64,000 bases of DNA, taken from Methyloversatilis universalis. Its GTDB lineage: Bacteria; Pseudomonadota; Gammaproteobacteria; Methylococcales; Methylococcaceae. Positions 16,602 through 23,799 of the stretch are shown here, one piece after another (the first letter of the stretch is position 1; every line of letters starts with the position of its first letter). Made by a program: the position numbers and the translations under genes. The stretch covers positions 1 through 64,000 of the forward strand of contig DYIL01000001.1 of NCBI GenBank assembly GCA_020723665.1, given 5' to 3'. The notes under the pieces are model-generated. The model was not told where the DNA came from. It saw only the letters and a list, made by a program, of their open reading frames with translations, and made no database searches.

Positions 16602-16963
16602 CTTAAGCCCTTGCTCGAAAATGTTTCGGTCAAATTCGGCTATGACAACCGCTACGGATTGATCGACGCCAACGGCTGCGGCGAGTCTCCGTTCATGAAG
16701 ATCCTCAGCGGAGACCTCGAGCCTACCTGGGGAACGTCTCCACGAACGCCAACGGGCGTCTCGGCAAGCTGCGCCAGGACCAGTTCGGGTTCGAGGACCA
16801 CACCGTGCTGGAAACCATGCCCATGGGCACACCGAACTCTGGCAGATCAAGGAGGAACGCGACTGCCTCTATGCCCTGCCGGACATGAGCGAAAGCGACG
16901 GCATGAAGGTGGCGGACCTGGAAATCCGTTTCGCTCCTCAACTGCCCTTGAATACTGGGTAAT
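16602..16963 (+). pseudogene. Degenerate ABC-F ATPase N-terminal fragment
   Basis: Frame one encodes [20 protein letters not shown] and [20 protein letters not shown], the Walker A region of an ABC-F protein (EttA/YbiT type) with the GKST replaced by GESP. The homology then hops frames twice: [19 protein letters not shown], then [20 protein letters not shown]. It ends at a TAA near 16963. Two frameshifts and a dead Walker A make it a clear relic. Confidence 0.65.
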
Positions 16964-17018
16964 CTGCGCGCCGGGGTGACCGATATTCAGCAATCAGCAG
17001 TGAAGGCCATCGCTTGAA

Positions 17019-17046
17019 CAGTAAACCCTCGCCCCAGGTTTACCCC
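17019..17046 (-). terminator. Possible terminator at the citrate synthase stop
   Basis: On the minus strand GTAAACC and GGTTTAC form a 7-base stem around a GC-rich loop, overlapping the TAA stop codon. It has no strong T run, so this is a weak candidate. Confidence 0.35.
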
Positions 17047-18341
17047 ACATTACTCTCCCGTTCTGCCATTGGCACATAATCGGTCAGCCCGTTGCCGGTA
17101 TAAATTTGCCGCGGACGATTGATCCGGCCGGGTTGGGTCCGGATCTGCTCCCACCAGTGGGCGATCCAGCCTGGAAGTCGGCCGATGGCAAACATCACGG
17201 TGAACATGTTGATCGGTATCCCTATGGCGCGCAGGACGATGCCGCTGTAGAAGTCCACGTTGGGATACAGTTTGCGCTCCACGAAATAAGGGTCTTCCAG
17301 GGCGATTTCTTCCAGTTTGCGGGCAATATCCAACAGCGGATCGGGCTTACCCAAGGTCATCAACAGGCGCTCCGCGACCACGCTGAGCATTTTGGCGCGA
17401 GGATCGAAACTCTTGTACACACGATGTCCGAAACCCATGAGGCGTGCCCGGCTGTCCTTGCTCTTGGCCCGCCGCACGTAGTCCTCCGGCGTCACATTGC
17501 CTCGGTGGATGTCTTCCAACATGCGCAACACCTCCACGTTGGCGCCGCCATGCAAGGGTCCCCAGAGAGCGCAGACACCGGCGGCGCAGGAGGCGAACAG
17601 ATTGGCCTGACTTGATCCGACCATGCGGACCGTCGAAGTTGAGCAGTTCTGCTCGTGATCGGCATGCAGAATGAGAACGAGATTCAGGGCGTCCCGCACT
17701 ACGTCCTCGCACTCGTATTCCACATAAGGCTGGGAAAACATCATGTGCAGAAGGTTGGGCACATAGCGGAGCTTGGGATCGGGGTAGATGTAGGGCTGGC
17801 CCTTGGAATGGCGGTAGGAGTAAGCAGCGATGGTGCGTATCTTGCTGATGAGCCGTGCCGCCATCATGCGGAAGGTGACGTCGTCTTCCAGTTCCAGGTA
17901 CTCGGGATAGAAACAGGACAGGGCGTTTATCATGGCGGATAAAATGGCCATGGGCGGCGCGGAACGGGGAAATCCCTCGAAGTGGTACTTCATGCCCTCG
18001 TCCAAATTGGCATGAGCCGTGAGATCGGCCGCAAAGCACCGGTATTCCTCCGGGCTCGGCAACCGGCCGAAGATCAGCAGCCAGGCGACTTCCACGAAAT
18101 TAGGATCACTCCCGAACTGTTCAATGGGAATACCGCGATAGCGCAAAACGCCCCGGTCACCATCAATGAAGGTGATATCGCTCAGGCAGCTGCCAGTATT
18201 GGCATAGCCGGGGTCCAAAGTGATATAGCCGGTACGGCCCCGCAGTTCGCGAATATCGATAGCGCACTCACCTTCCGTACCGACGGAGACGGGCAGTTCA
18301 TATGAGCGATCGCCTAGACTCAGCATGGCTGTCTCTGACAT
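17040..18341 (-). CDS. gltA: Citrate synthase, type II (hexameric gammaproteobacterial form)
   Basis: 433 residues. It condenses acetyl-CoA and oxaloacetate to citrate, the entry to the TCA cycle. The family hallmarks are intact: PLHGGANVEVLRML (first catalytic His), GFGHRVYKSFDPRA (second His) and YPNVDFYSGIVLRAIG (catalytic Asp). The N-terminal domain of the type II enzymes is present (SYELPVSVGTEG, DIRELRGRTGYITLDPGYAN). The ATG at 18341 (MSETAML) is preferred to one 11 codons upstream because family members start there. It is the only core-metabolism gene in a stretch of gene fragments, so it may mark the host backbone between insertions. Confidence 0.93.
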   Translation of the reverse strand: MSETAMLSLGDRSYELPVSVGTEGECAIDIRELRGRTGYITLDPGYANTGSCLSDITFIDGDRGVLRYRGIPIEQFGSDPNFVEVAWLLIFGRLPSPEEYRCFAADLTAHANLDEGMKYHFEGFPRSAPPMAILSAMINALSCFYPEYLELEDDVTFRMMAARLISKIRTIAAYSYRHSKGQPYIYPDPKLRYVPNLLHMMFSQPYVEYECEDVVRDALNLVLILHADHEQNCSTSTVRMVGSSQANLFASCAAGVCALWGPLHGGANVEVLRMLEDIHRGNVTPEDYVRRAKSKDSRARLMGFGHRVYKSFDPRAKMLSVVAERLLMTLGKPDPLLDIARKLEEIALEDPYFVERKLYPNVDFYSGIVLRAIGIPINMFTVMFAIGRLPGWIAHWWEQIRTQPGRINRPRQIYTGNGLTDYVPMAERESNVG

Positions 18342-18599
18342 GGCGATGCCCCGGCAGACTTGTTGATAGACCACCTGTTACCCCGACGATATCGCAGTCG
18401 GTAATGGCGCCGGCCAACCGCACATATTCTCGCTGTCGCCTATCCGTATTACGTGGTCTCATATAAATGGGACCGGCAGAGCCTGGGAAGGTTCGGGGCA
18501 CTACCCGCTTTCACAAAGGTGCGCTAGCCATCGTTCTGTCCCGTACTCAAAATCATCGATGAAGGTGATATCGCCCCAAGAATTGATTACATACCCGCT

Positions 18600-18982
18600 G
18601 ACGCATATCAGGTAACTGGAAGAAAGGGCCGGCTCCAGAAGATGAGACAGCCGGCTAAGTGAAGTTTCTGTTCTACTTCCATAGCCTGACGGTGCGTGCG
18701 GGTATTATCCAGAATCACCGTGATCCAGTGGTATCCCAATTGGACGTAGCGCAATATGGTCAACACCAGCACAAAGACTCGCAATCAGTTTTGCTCTCGG
18801 CGCGGAAATCGGCGTGGATCGTGCCCCGTTGCAGGTCCACGGTGAGAAAGCCATTCAGCCATTTTCGGCGCCGCTCATCGCTTGGCACGGTCGGGACGGT
18901 ATTCTTCGGTGCCCACGCGTAATGGGTATTCGGGACCGATTGCAAGGCAAATTCATCCATCGCCACCAGAACGGGGGTCCGC
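18600..18982 (-). pseudogene. IS630-family transposase fragment
   Basis: On the minus strand the frame gives VAMDEFALQSVPNTHYAWAP, then SDERRRKWLNGFLTVDLQRG. After a frameshift comes YHWITVILDNTRTHRQAMEV and KLHLAGCLIFWSRPFLP. This is the DDE core of an IS630-type transposase without its N-terminal half and without clear ends. It abuts, head to head, a fragment of the VKOR fusion gene at 18983. An inverted repeat (AGCCGGC) near 18630 could be unrelated. Confidence 0.7.
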
Positions 18983-19066
18983 GCGGGCGACCTGTTGATT
19001 CTCCTCAGCCTCCTCCGTGGCCGGGTGCGGGAACGTTACGGGAGCTGGGACCGGTACATCGTCTGA
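18983..19066 (+). pseudogene. Copy of the 3' tail of the SDR/VKOR fusion gene
   Basis: These 84 bases encode AGDLLILLSLLRGRVRERYG SWDRYIV and a TGA. They are a diverged copy of the last 27 codons of the gene ending at 13732 (there AGGLLILLSLPRGRVKERYG SWDRYIV). At the DNA level most of the run is identical. The rest of the paralogue has been replaced by an IS630 fragment. Confidence 0.75.
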
Positions 19067-19084
19067 GCAAAGTGCGCCTCGACC

Positions 19085-19540
19085 TCAGATAGGGCGCTGT
19101 CGAGCCCAACGATAGTGGGCGATGACCACCATAAGTGATGGCACCAGCAGCCATTGCAGCAATGGGGTCAGGCCAATGCCGGCGATCAGGGGCATCGTGG
19201 GCGCATAGGTCCAGTGGGCCATGTGATAGACGTTATGCCATTCGCTGAATCCGGTATAGACAACCCCGGCCGTCACCATCGGTATTCCGCCCCGCCACGG
19301 CACCCGTACCGGCCAGTCCCAGCTTCTCATTAGGGCCGCGGTACCCAGGAAGGCGGACGTACTGATCAGGACATCGCCCAGCGTGCAGTGGAGCACGGCG
19401 TAGACTCGGAATCCGAGGTCAGACGGAAGCTGGTAAAACTGCAGCTGCCCTATTTCCCAGACCACATGCAGGACAAGGGCCAAACCAGCCCAGTTAAATG
19501 CGAATGAAGCACTTTGCGGTAAGGTCTTCAGTATAAACAT
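19085..19540 (-). CDS. Polytopic membrane protein of unknown function
   Basis: About 151 residues with four membrane segments and conserved-looking polar residues inside or near them: VVWEIGQLQFYQLPSD, HCTLGDVLISTSAF and FSEWHNVYHMAHW. The His, Glu and Trp pattern would suit a metal or quinone site, but I cannot name the family. The ATG at 19540 (MFILKTLPQ) is chosen because the sequence before it in the same frame (YLNRLADVFPALLDK) belongs to a transposase fragment. A recombination may therefore have removed the native 5' end. Confidence 0.6.
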   Translation of the reverse strand: MFILKTLPQSASFAFNWAGLALVLHVVWEIGQLQFYQLPSDLGFRVYAVLHCTLGDVLISTSAFLGTAALMRSWDWPVRVPWRGGIPMVTAGVVYTGFSEWHNVYHMAHWTYAPTMPLIAGIGLTPLLQWLLVPSLMVVIAHYRWARQRPI

Positions 19541-19559
19541 GGTGGCGAGGTGTCCGAAG

Positions 19560-19864
19560 AATGAAGCGGAGCTGAGCTTGTCCAACAGCGCGGGGAAAAC
19601 GTCCGCCAGTCGGTTTAGATACTGCACCTAAGCGATATAGCCGGGCAGTGGGGGAAACCCCCGTCGCGCCCATAGCGGTCGGCCTGATTATCGAGTGCTT
19701 TGATCTCGCATGGCTATGCAGAATGCCGCACAGTGAGAGGGTTCGTCTGTGAAGCGAAGATCGGCATAGGGCGCAAAGCGTTGAACAAGTATCCCAAGCT
19801 CTTCGCGGTCGTGTTCGCACACGATCGGATACAGAGTGATAAGTTGACATTGCCAGTCCATCAT
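19560..19864 (-). pseudogene. Transposase remnant (N-terminal part, internally deleted)
   Basis: A 58-codon frame (19864 to 19688) encodes MMDWQCQLITLYPIVCEHDR and on to PYADLRFTDEPSHCAAF. This is the start of a DDE transposase that in intact copies continues with FSDEEVITLY-like sequence. A second piece further on (19627 to about 19565) has YLNRLADVFPALLDKL, which belongs about 70 residues later in the same protein. The middle is deleted. The exact IS family is uncertain. No terminal repeats were found. The rest of 19865-19985 holds nothing recognisable. Confidence 0.55.
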
Positions 19865-19985
19865 CGCCGTCCCTTAGTGGGGTGTTGCCGAACATCCCTA
19901 GAGGACTCTTCGGGCGGGCTATTTCTTTATTAATCAATTCTTTCTTAATTCCCATCTTAATTCAGGCCAAGGCCTGGCCTGCCGG

Positions 19986-20927
19986 CTACTGGTCACCCTG
20001 TGCCAAGGCCGTGAGCGAGCCGCCGGTTTTGCCCTCGACGTCCACCCAATAATAAGGCAACCCCAAAGCCTCCAGCCAAGCTGGACCCTCACGCTCCTTG
20101 AGCATGGCGATCGTCGCGGCGCTGCCCGCGACGACGCACAGATCGCCGGCCACGCTGACCGAGGCCATGTACCGCACCGGCCAGCCGGTTTTGGGGCTGA
20201 GCACATGGCCGTAATACACGCCGTCCAGCACGATGCAGCGTTCGTAGTCGCCGCTGGTGGCCAGCGCGCCTGTGTGCAACAGGAGCGTTTGTATGATCGC
20301 ACCCGGGCGACGGGGGTGCCGTATACCGATCCGCCACGGACTCCCGTCCGGATGCGGACCGATGATCCTGAGGTCGCCGCCCAGATTGACGATGCCATGA
20401 CGCACGCCCACTTCCCAACACAGCGCGGATGCACGATCAACGGCGTAGTCCCTGACTATGCCGCCGAAATCGATCTCCATGCCGGGCACCGGAAACTCAA
20501 GCACTGGCGGTATCCAGCGAACCCGATGCCAACCAACATTGCCGACCAGGACCTGGACTTGGGCCGGATCCGGCAGTTTGCCAAGATCGAAGTGCCAGGC
20601 GCGGCGCAGGATGCCGGAGGTGATGTCGAACAGTCCGTCGCTCTCGCGATAGCAGGTGGCCGCGTAATTCAGCAATGCCGCGGTTTCCTCGTCCACTGAG
20701 AGGCGACCGCCGGTGGCGGCCACGCGATTGATGGCGGAGAGAACACTGTCGCCGCGGTAGCGTGAATAGCGCGATTCCAGTCGCTGAACATCAGCGATGA
20801 CTCGCCTTAAGATCCAGTTGGCCTTGGCGTGACTTTCTGCATAGAGCTGAAGCTCGCACGGCGAACCCATCGCCTGGAATGGATGACGGAAAAATTTCTT
20901 GATTCCGATCAGAATGCCAAGCTCCAA
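19986..20927 (-). CDS. apbE: FAD:protein FMN transferase (ApbE family)
   Basis: About 313 residues. ApbE proteins attach FMN covalently to Thr/Ser of flavoproteins such as Nqr/Rnf subunits or FMN-bind proteins. The motifs are clear: FRHPFQAMGSPCELQLYA, RLESRYSRYRGDSVLSAINR, DGLFDITSGILRRAW, MEIDFGGIVRDYAVDRA, NLGGDLRIIGP and ATSGDYERC. HVLSPKTGWPVRYMASVSVA contains the metal/FAD site. Two common residues differ: the usual GGIAKGYAVD is GGIVRDYAVD and HIIDPRTG is HVLSPKTG. No signal peptide is seen; the longest frame starts with TTG at 20927, so the true N-terminus is uncertain. No flavinylation target is visible nearby. Confidence 0.85.
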   Translation of the reverse strand: MELGILIGIKKFFRHPFQAMGSPCELQLYAESHAKANWILRRVIADVQRLESRYSRYRGDSVLSAINRVAATGGRLSVDEETAALLNYAATCYRESDGLFDITSGILRRAWHFDLGKLPDPAQVQVLVGNVGWHRVRWIPPVLEFPVPGMEIDFGGIVRDYAVDRASALCWEVGVRHGIVNLGGDLRIIGPHPDGSPWRIGIRHPRRPGAIIQTLLLHTGALATSGDYERCIVLDGVYYGHVLSPKTGWPVRYMASVSVAGDLCVVAGSAATIAMLKEREGPAWLEALGLPYYWVDVEGKTGGSLTALAQGDQ

Positions 20928-21111
20928 GTGGCGGGGAACGAATCTTTACGCTCGATCTGATAGCCGTTGATATCTTCCTCCACGAGTTAGCCACTCAATA
21001 GCGGAGCAATTGTCTTTGAACAGCGATCACCTTCAGGGATTCGCCAGATACTCCGTGCTGTGGATATGGCCGCGGTTGGTCTCGAAGAGGTATGAATATT
21101 GACCAATACGG

Positions 21112-21474
21112 CTACTGAGCGCGCTCGGCCATTTGCCGGTGCATCTTCGCCATTTCCAGGCTTTCCGCCGCGGATCGGGTATAAAGGTCGATCAATCTTT
21201 CACAATGAACATCGAATCCGATGTATCCCTTGCCGTACAAATAGGGTTTTGCTCGGTAGTCGCTCAGGATTTTCTTATGCTCTTCCGCTTTTTCCTCCAG
21301 CATCTTGGCATCCTCCTCATAATGGGCTGCAAGCGCCTCGTGATCGGCGGCGGTTTTGGCGCTTTGCATTAATGTCTTGACTTCCTTGGTATGCGGGGTA
21401 TGCGGTAACGGCGTCGTGCACGCCATAACGGCAATCGAGACGAAAGCCAAAACCCAGGATAGTTTCTTGTTCAT
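21112..21474 (-). CDS. Small helical lipoprotein, paralogue of the one at 23369
   Basis: 120 residues. The signal peptide with lipobox VMAC predicts lipid attachment at Cys19. The mature part is a helical hairpin rich in Ala, Glu and Lys (AADHEALAAHYEEDAKMLEE) with HCERLIDLYTRSAAESLEMA near the end. It has the same layout as the lipoprotein upstream of the cus-like operon, including the D-H-E-(A/S)-(L/I)-A-A-(H/Y)-Y-E motif and the late H-C/H-C-D-R-L motif. It lies next to the scar of a similar efflux operon, so this lipoprotein type probably belongs with such operons. Function unknown. Confidence 0.75.
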   Translation of the reverse strand: MNKKLSWVLAFVSIAVMACTTPLPHTPHTKEVKTLMQSAKTAADHEALAAHYEEDAKMLEEKAEEHKKILSDYRAKPYLYGKGYIGFDVHCERLIDLYTRSAAESLEMAKMHRQMAERAQ

Positions 21475-21594
21475 AATACGCTCCGTTAGATCGTCGGTCG
21501 TTGATAAATAAGAGAAGCATTCAATCGATCATCAAAATCCGCGCTTGCAGCTGGGCAAAATCACCTCCTTCACCTCACTCATTTCCGAAAGCCG

Positions 21595-22113
21595 TCATTC
21601 TCTCGATAGGTCAGTCTCCTTCTTACCCGTCGAATGGCGCTTTCTTTCATCAGGGCATAAATCAGGAATGGCGATCAGGATCAGCAGCGTCGACGAGGCC
21701 ATGCCGCCCACCATGGGCGCGGCGATGCGACGCATCACCTCGGAACCGGTCCCCACGTCCCACATGATGAGAAGTAATCCCACCATAATGGCGACCACCG
21801 TGTGGAGGCTGAGCCCGGAGGCTGTGGGCAGCCAGAGGGCCGCGAAACTGAGGGTGAGGTCGGGCAAGGTCCCCTCCTGCGAGGGGAGTCGCCGCCATCG
21901 CCTCGGCGCGCGCCCTGATCTGGGCCAGGCTGGGATTGTCTTCGAGAGAATAGCGACCGTCTGCTCGTGCGTGATGAGTTCCTCTCCCTCCGGATGATAG
22001 GCAGCGAGGACGTGTAGCGGCGAACAGAAACGGCTTAGGAAAAGACCGACGGTCGACCAACGTCGATACGCCGGTAGGAAACCGGTACACAACAGACATG
22101 AAAAACCCTCCAA
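21595..22113 (-). pseudogene. Scar of a deleted efflux operon: TolC N-terminus joined to RND C-terminus
   Basis: On the minus strand the first part encodes, in two frames, [50 protein letters not shown]. This is the start of a CusC/TolC-type outer-membrane protein. It then runs directly into [20 protein letters not shown] and [20 protein letters not shown]. That is the last membrane segments of a CusA-type pump and corresponds to the end of the intact pump at 30170-30310. Everything between (rest of TolC, the membrane-fusion protein and most of the pump, some 6 kb) is missing. Confidence 0.7.
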
Positions 22114-22152
22114 TCAGGAAAAGCGCAAAAACGGCTTTCTGACGTGGGAGGG

Positions 22153-22593
22153 CTAATTCAACAGACTACAGAATTGATAGATGAGCGGGACTCGCCGTCT
22201 TCGAAGCAGAAAGTCGGCAGAATGGGGATATGGCGGGCCTTGCTTGAAGCTAACCAGCAGGAAGGTGCAGAAAAACGTCAGAGCTAACCCAAGAAAATCA
22301 AACGAGAGCTTGAGTTTTTCTATCAGAAGGCTGTCTTTTCCGCCTGCCAACGCCGTATAACAAATTTTGTTGGCGCACTCCTCCAGGGCGGGCATGTACT
22401 TCGCCATATCCATAGGCGCCTTGGCGGCCTTTTGGGCGCAATCGGCCATGGCCACATGCGCCGAGGGCGGTGGCTTGATGCAGTACATATAGAGCGTAGA
22501 AGAAAGCCACGCCACCAGGACGAAAAGCGCCACGGCGCGCACCCAGCCTTGGTTTCGCGGGTATCTCAAACTCCGCAGTGTTAGAACTTCCAT
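22153..22593 (-). CDS. Membrane-anchored protein ending PLIYQFCSLLN (family A)
   Basis: About 146 residues from ATG 22593. It has an N-terminal membrane segment (VALFVLVAWLSSTLYMYCIK), a periplasmic part with three spaced cysteines (MADCAQKAAK, LEECANKICYTAL) and a second membrane segment (LGLALTFFCTFLL). The C-terminus is RRRVPLIYQFCSLLN. The divergent gene at 22727 ends in the same ten residues. Similar proteins seem to accompany CusCBA-type efflux operons; here one faces the operon scar and the other the intact operon. Function unknown; a metal-sensing or pump-accessory role is inferred from position. Confidence 0.6.
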   Translation of the reverse strand: MEVLTLRSLRYPRNQGWVRAVALFVLVAWLSSTLYMYCIKPPPSAHVAMADCAQKAAKAPMDMAKYMPALEECANKICYTALAGGKDSLLIEKLKLSFDFLGLALTFFCTFLLVSFKQGPPYPHSADFLLRRRRVPLIYQFCSLLN

Positions 22594-22666
22594 GGATTTC
22601 AAGCTAGCATCCCTGGATAGTAACGTCAACGATGAGGATTGTTGACTACATTTTTGGGCTTTCGTG

Positions 22667-22698
22667 TTGACAACCGATTCAGCGGAATTTACGCTGAA
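22667..22698 (+). promoter_or_regulatory. Sigma-70-type promoter with palindromic operator
   Basis: TTGACA (22667-22672), 17-base spacer, then TACGCT as a weak -10. A perfect inverted repeat TTCAGCG / CGCTGAA with a 7-base centre (22678-22698) covers the spacer and -10 region. It lies between the two divergent PLIYQFCSLLN genes, 29 bases upstream of the GTG at 22727, so a repressor site is likely. Confidence 0.5.
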
Positions 22699-22726
22699 CT
22701 GTAATTTCAGAGGATGAGATCGACGG

Positions 22727-23149
22727 GTGTTGAAATTCTTCCGCTACCAGCGCAATCGGCGATTGCTCCACGGCGTGATTCTATTAGTCATCACGGCATG
22801 GTTGGCGCTGTCGCTGACTTCCGCGTGTGCTTTCCCGCCGCAGTACTATGCCAAGGCCAGTCCGTCGGATTGCATGTCCGCCATGGCCATGGAAGAACAC
22901 TCGTCCGACGAACACACCGCTTCGATGCCGGAGGATTGCCTCAAGTCCTGCTTGACCGATCAGGCGAAGAATGGCTTGGGCTTGACCGGCGACGTCTCTA
23001 AGGCGTTTTCATCCTTGCCGCTGCTTCTCTGGGCTTTCGCCTACGTCCTGCTCCCTCTCTCCCCAGCGGGTTCCTATCCGCGCCGGCGCCTGCTCCCGCC
23101 CTACAAACGCATACCCCTCATCTACCAGTTCTGTTCTCTGCTGAATTAG
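22727..23149 (+). CDS. Membrane-anchored protein ending PLIYQFCSLLN (family B)
   Basis: 140 residues from a GTG start. An N-terminal membrane segment (GVILLVITAWLALSLTSACA) precedes a periplasmic part with Met, His and Cys (DCMSAMAMEEHSSDEHT, EDCLKSCL). A second membrane segment and the C-terminus KRIPLIYQFCSLLN follow. Although the middle differs from the protein encoded at 22593, the shared topology, cysteine placement and identical tail show common descent. The MAMEEHSSDEH stretch may bind copper or silver. It is followed by a lipoprotein and the cus-like operon on the same strand. Confidence 0.6.
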   Translation: MLKFFRYQRNRRLLHGVILLVITAWLALSLTSACAFPPQYYAKASPSDCMSAMAMEEHSSDEHTASMPEDCLKSCLTDQAKNGLGLTGDVSKAFSSLPLLLWAFAYVLLPLSPAGSYPRRRLLPPYKRIPLIYQFCSLLN

Positions 23150-23368
23150 CCAGCCTCCAGCCAGAAAAGGCCGTTTCCGTCGGGTGATGTTCACCCGGGG
23201 CGCCATAGCGCCCCGTTAAAACCGCGTTCGCGTCGGCCTCCCGCGCTTTTCGCGGGGCTTGCCCAAACGGATCGGAATTTGGCTTCGTCTACCGGCTCGT
23301 TATCGAGTCATCCCGATGGCCTGTCCATCGGCCGTCGACTCCAGTCAGGATTTCGAGGAGCACTACGC

Positions 23369-23755
23369 ATGAGAACGATGTGGTCATTCATACTGGGCAT
23401 CGCTTTGATGACCTCCACGGGGTTGCTGTTCGGTTGCGCCCCCTCAGGTGCTGCGTTCAAAACGCAGGAACTGACGGCTTTCGATATCGAAGCCGCCGTA
23501 AAAAACGCCAGAACCAAAACGGACCATGAAAGCATCGCGGCTTACTACGAACGAGAAGCCAAATCCTACCAAGCCAAAGCCAAGCGCCACGAAAGAATGA
23601 GCGAGACTTATGCTCACATCGGTTTTGTGAAAGGGGAAAGCCCTATCCATACGAGCCGGCATTGTGATCGCCTGGCCCGGACCTATCGGGAAGCCGCGGA
23701 AAAATCACGGTCCTTGGCCCGCCAGCATCGACAGCTGGCGGAGGCGACGAACTGA
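23369..23755 (+). CDS. Small helical lipoprotein upstream of the cus-like operon
   Basis: 128 residues. The signal peptide has lipobox LLFGC (Cys23). The mature protein is Lys/Glu/Ala-rich and helical (TKTDHESIAAYYEREAKSYQ, RYREAAEKSRSLARQHRQLA-like end) with a single SRHCDRLARTY. The ATG at 23369 has GAGGAG upstream. It is a paralogue of the lipoprotein at 21474. It precedes the outer-membrane channel gene by 44 bases and is probably the first gene of that operon. Role unknown; it may help assemble or protect the tripartite pump. Confidence 0.75.
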   Translation: MRTMWSFILGIALMTSTGLLFGCAPSGAAFKTQELTAFDIEAAVKNARTKTDHESIAAYYEREAKSYQAKAKRHERMSETYAHIGFVKGESPIHTSRHCDRLARTYREAAEKSRSLARQHRQLAEATN

Positions 23756-23799
23756 AGAACCCAATCAAGGTTTTGGTTGCGGCGGCTGCGGAGGGGAGA

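Noticed and set aside
14258-18575. Shared 14-mer GGTGATATCGCCCC at about 14258 and 18562
   Set aside because: No extended similarity around the two copies; probably chance or a trace too short to interpret.
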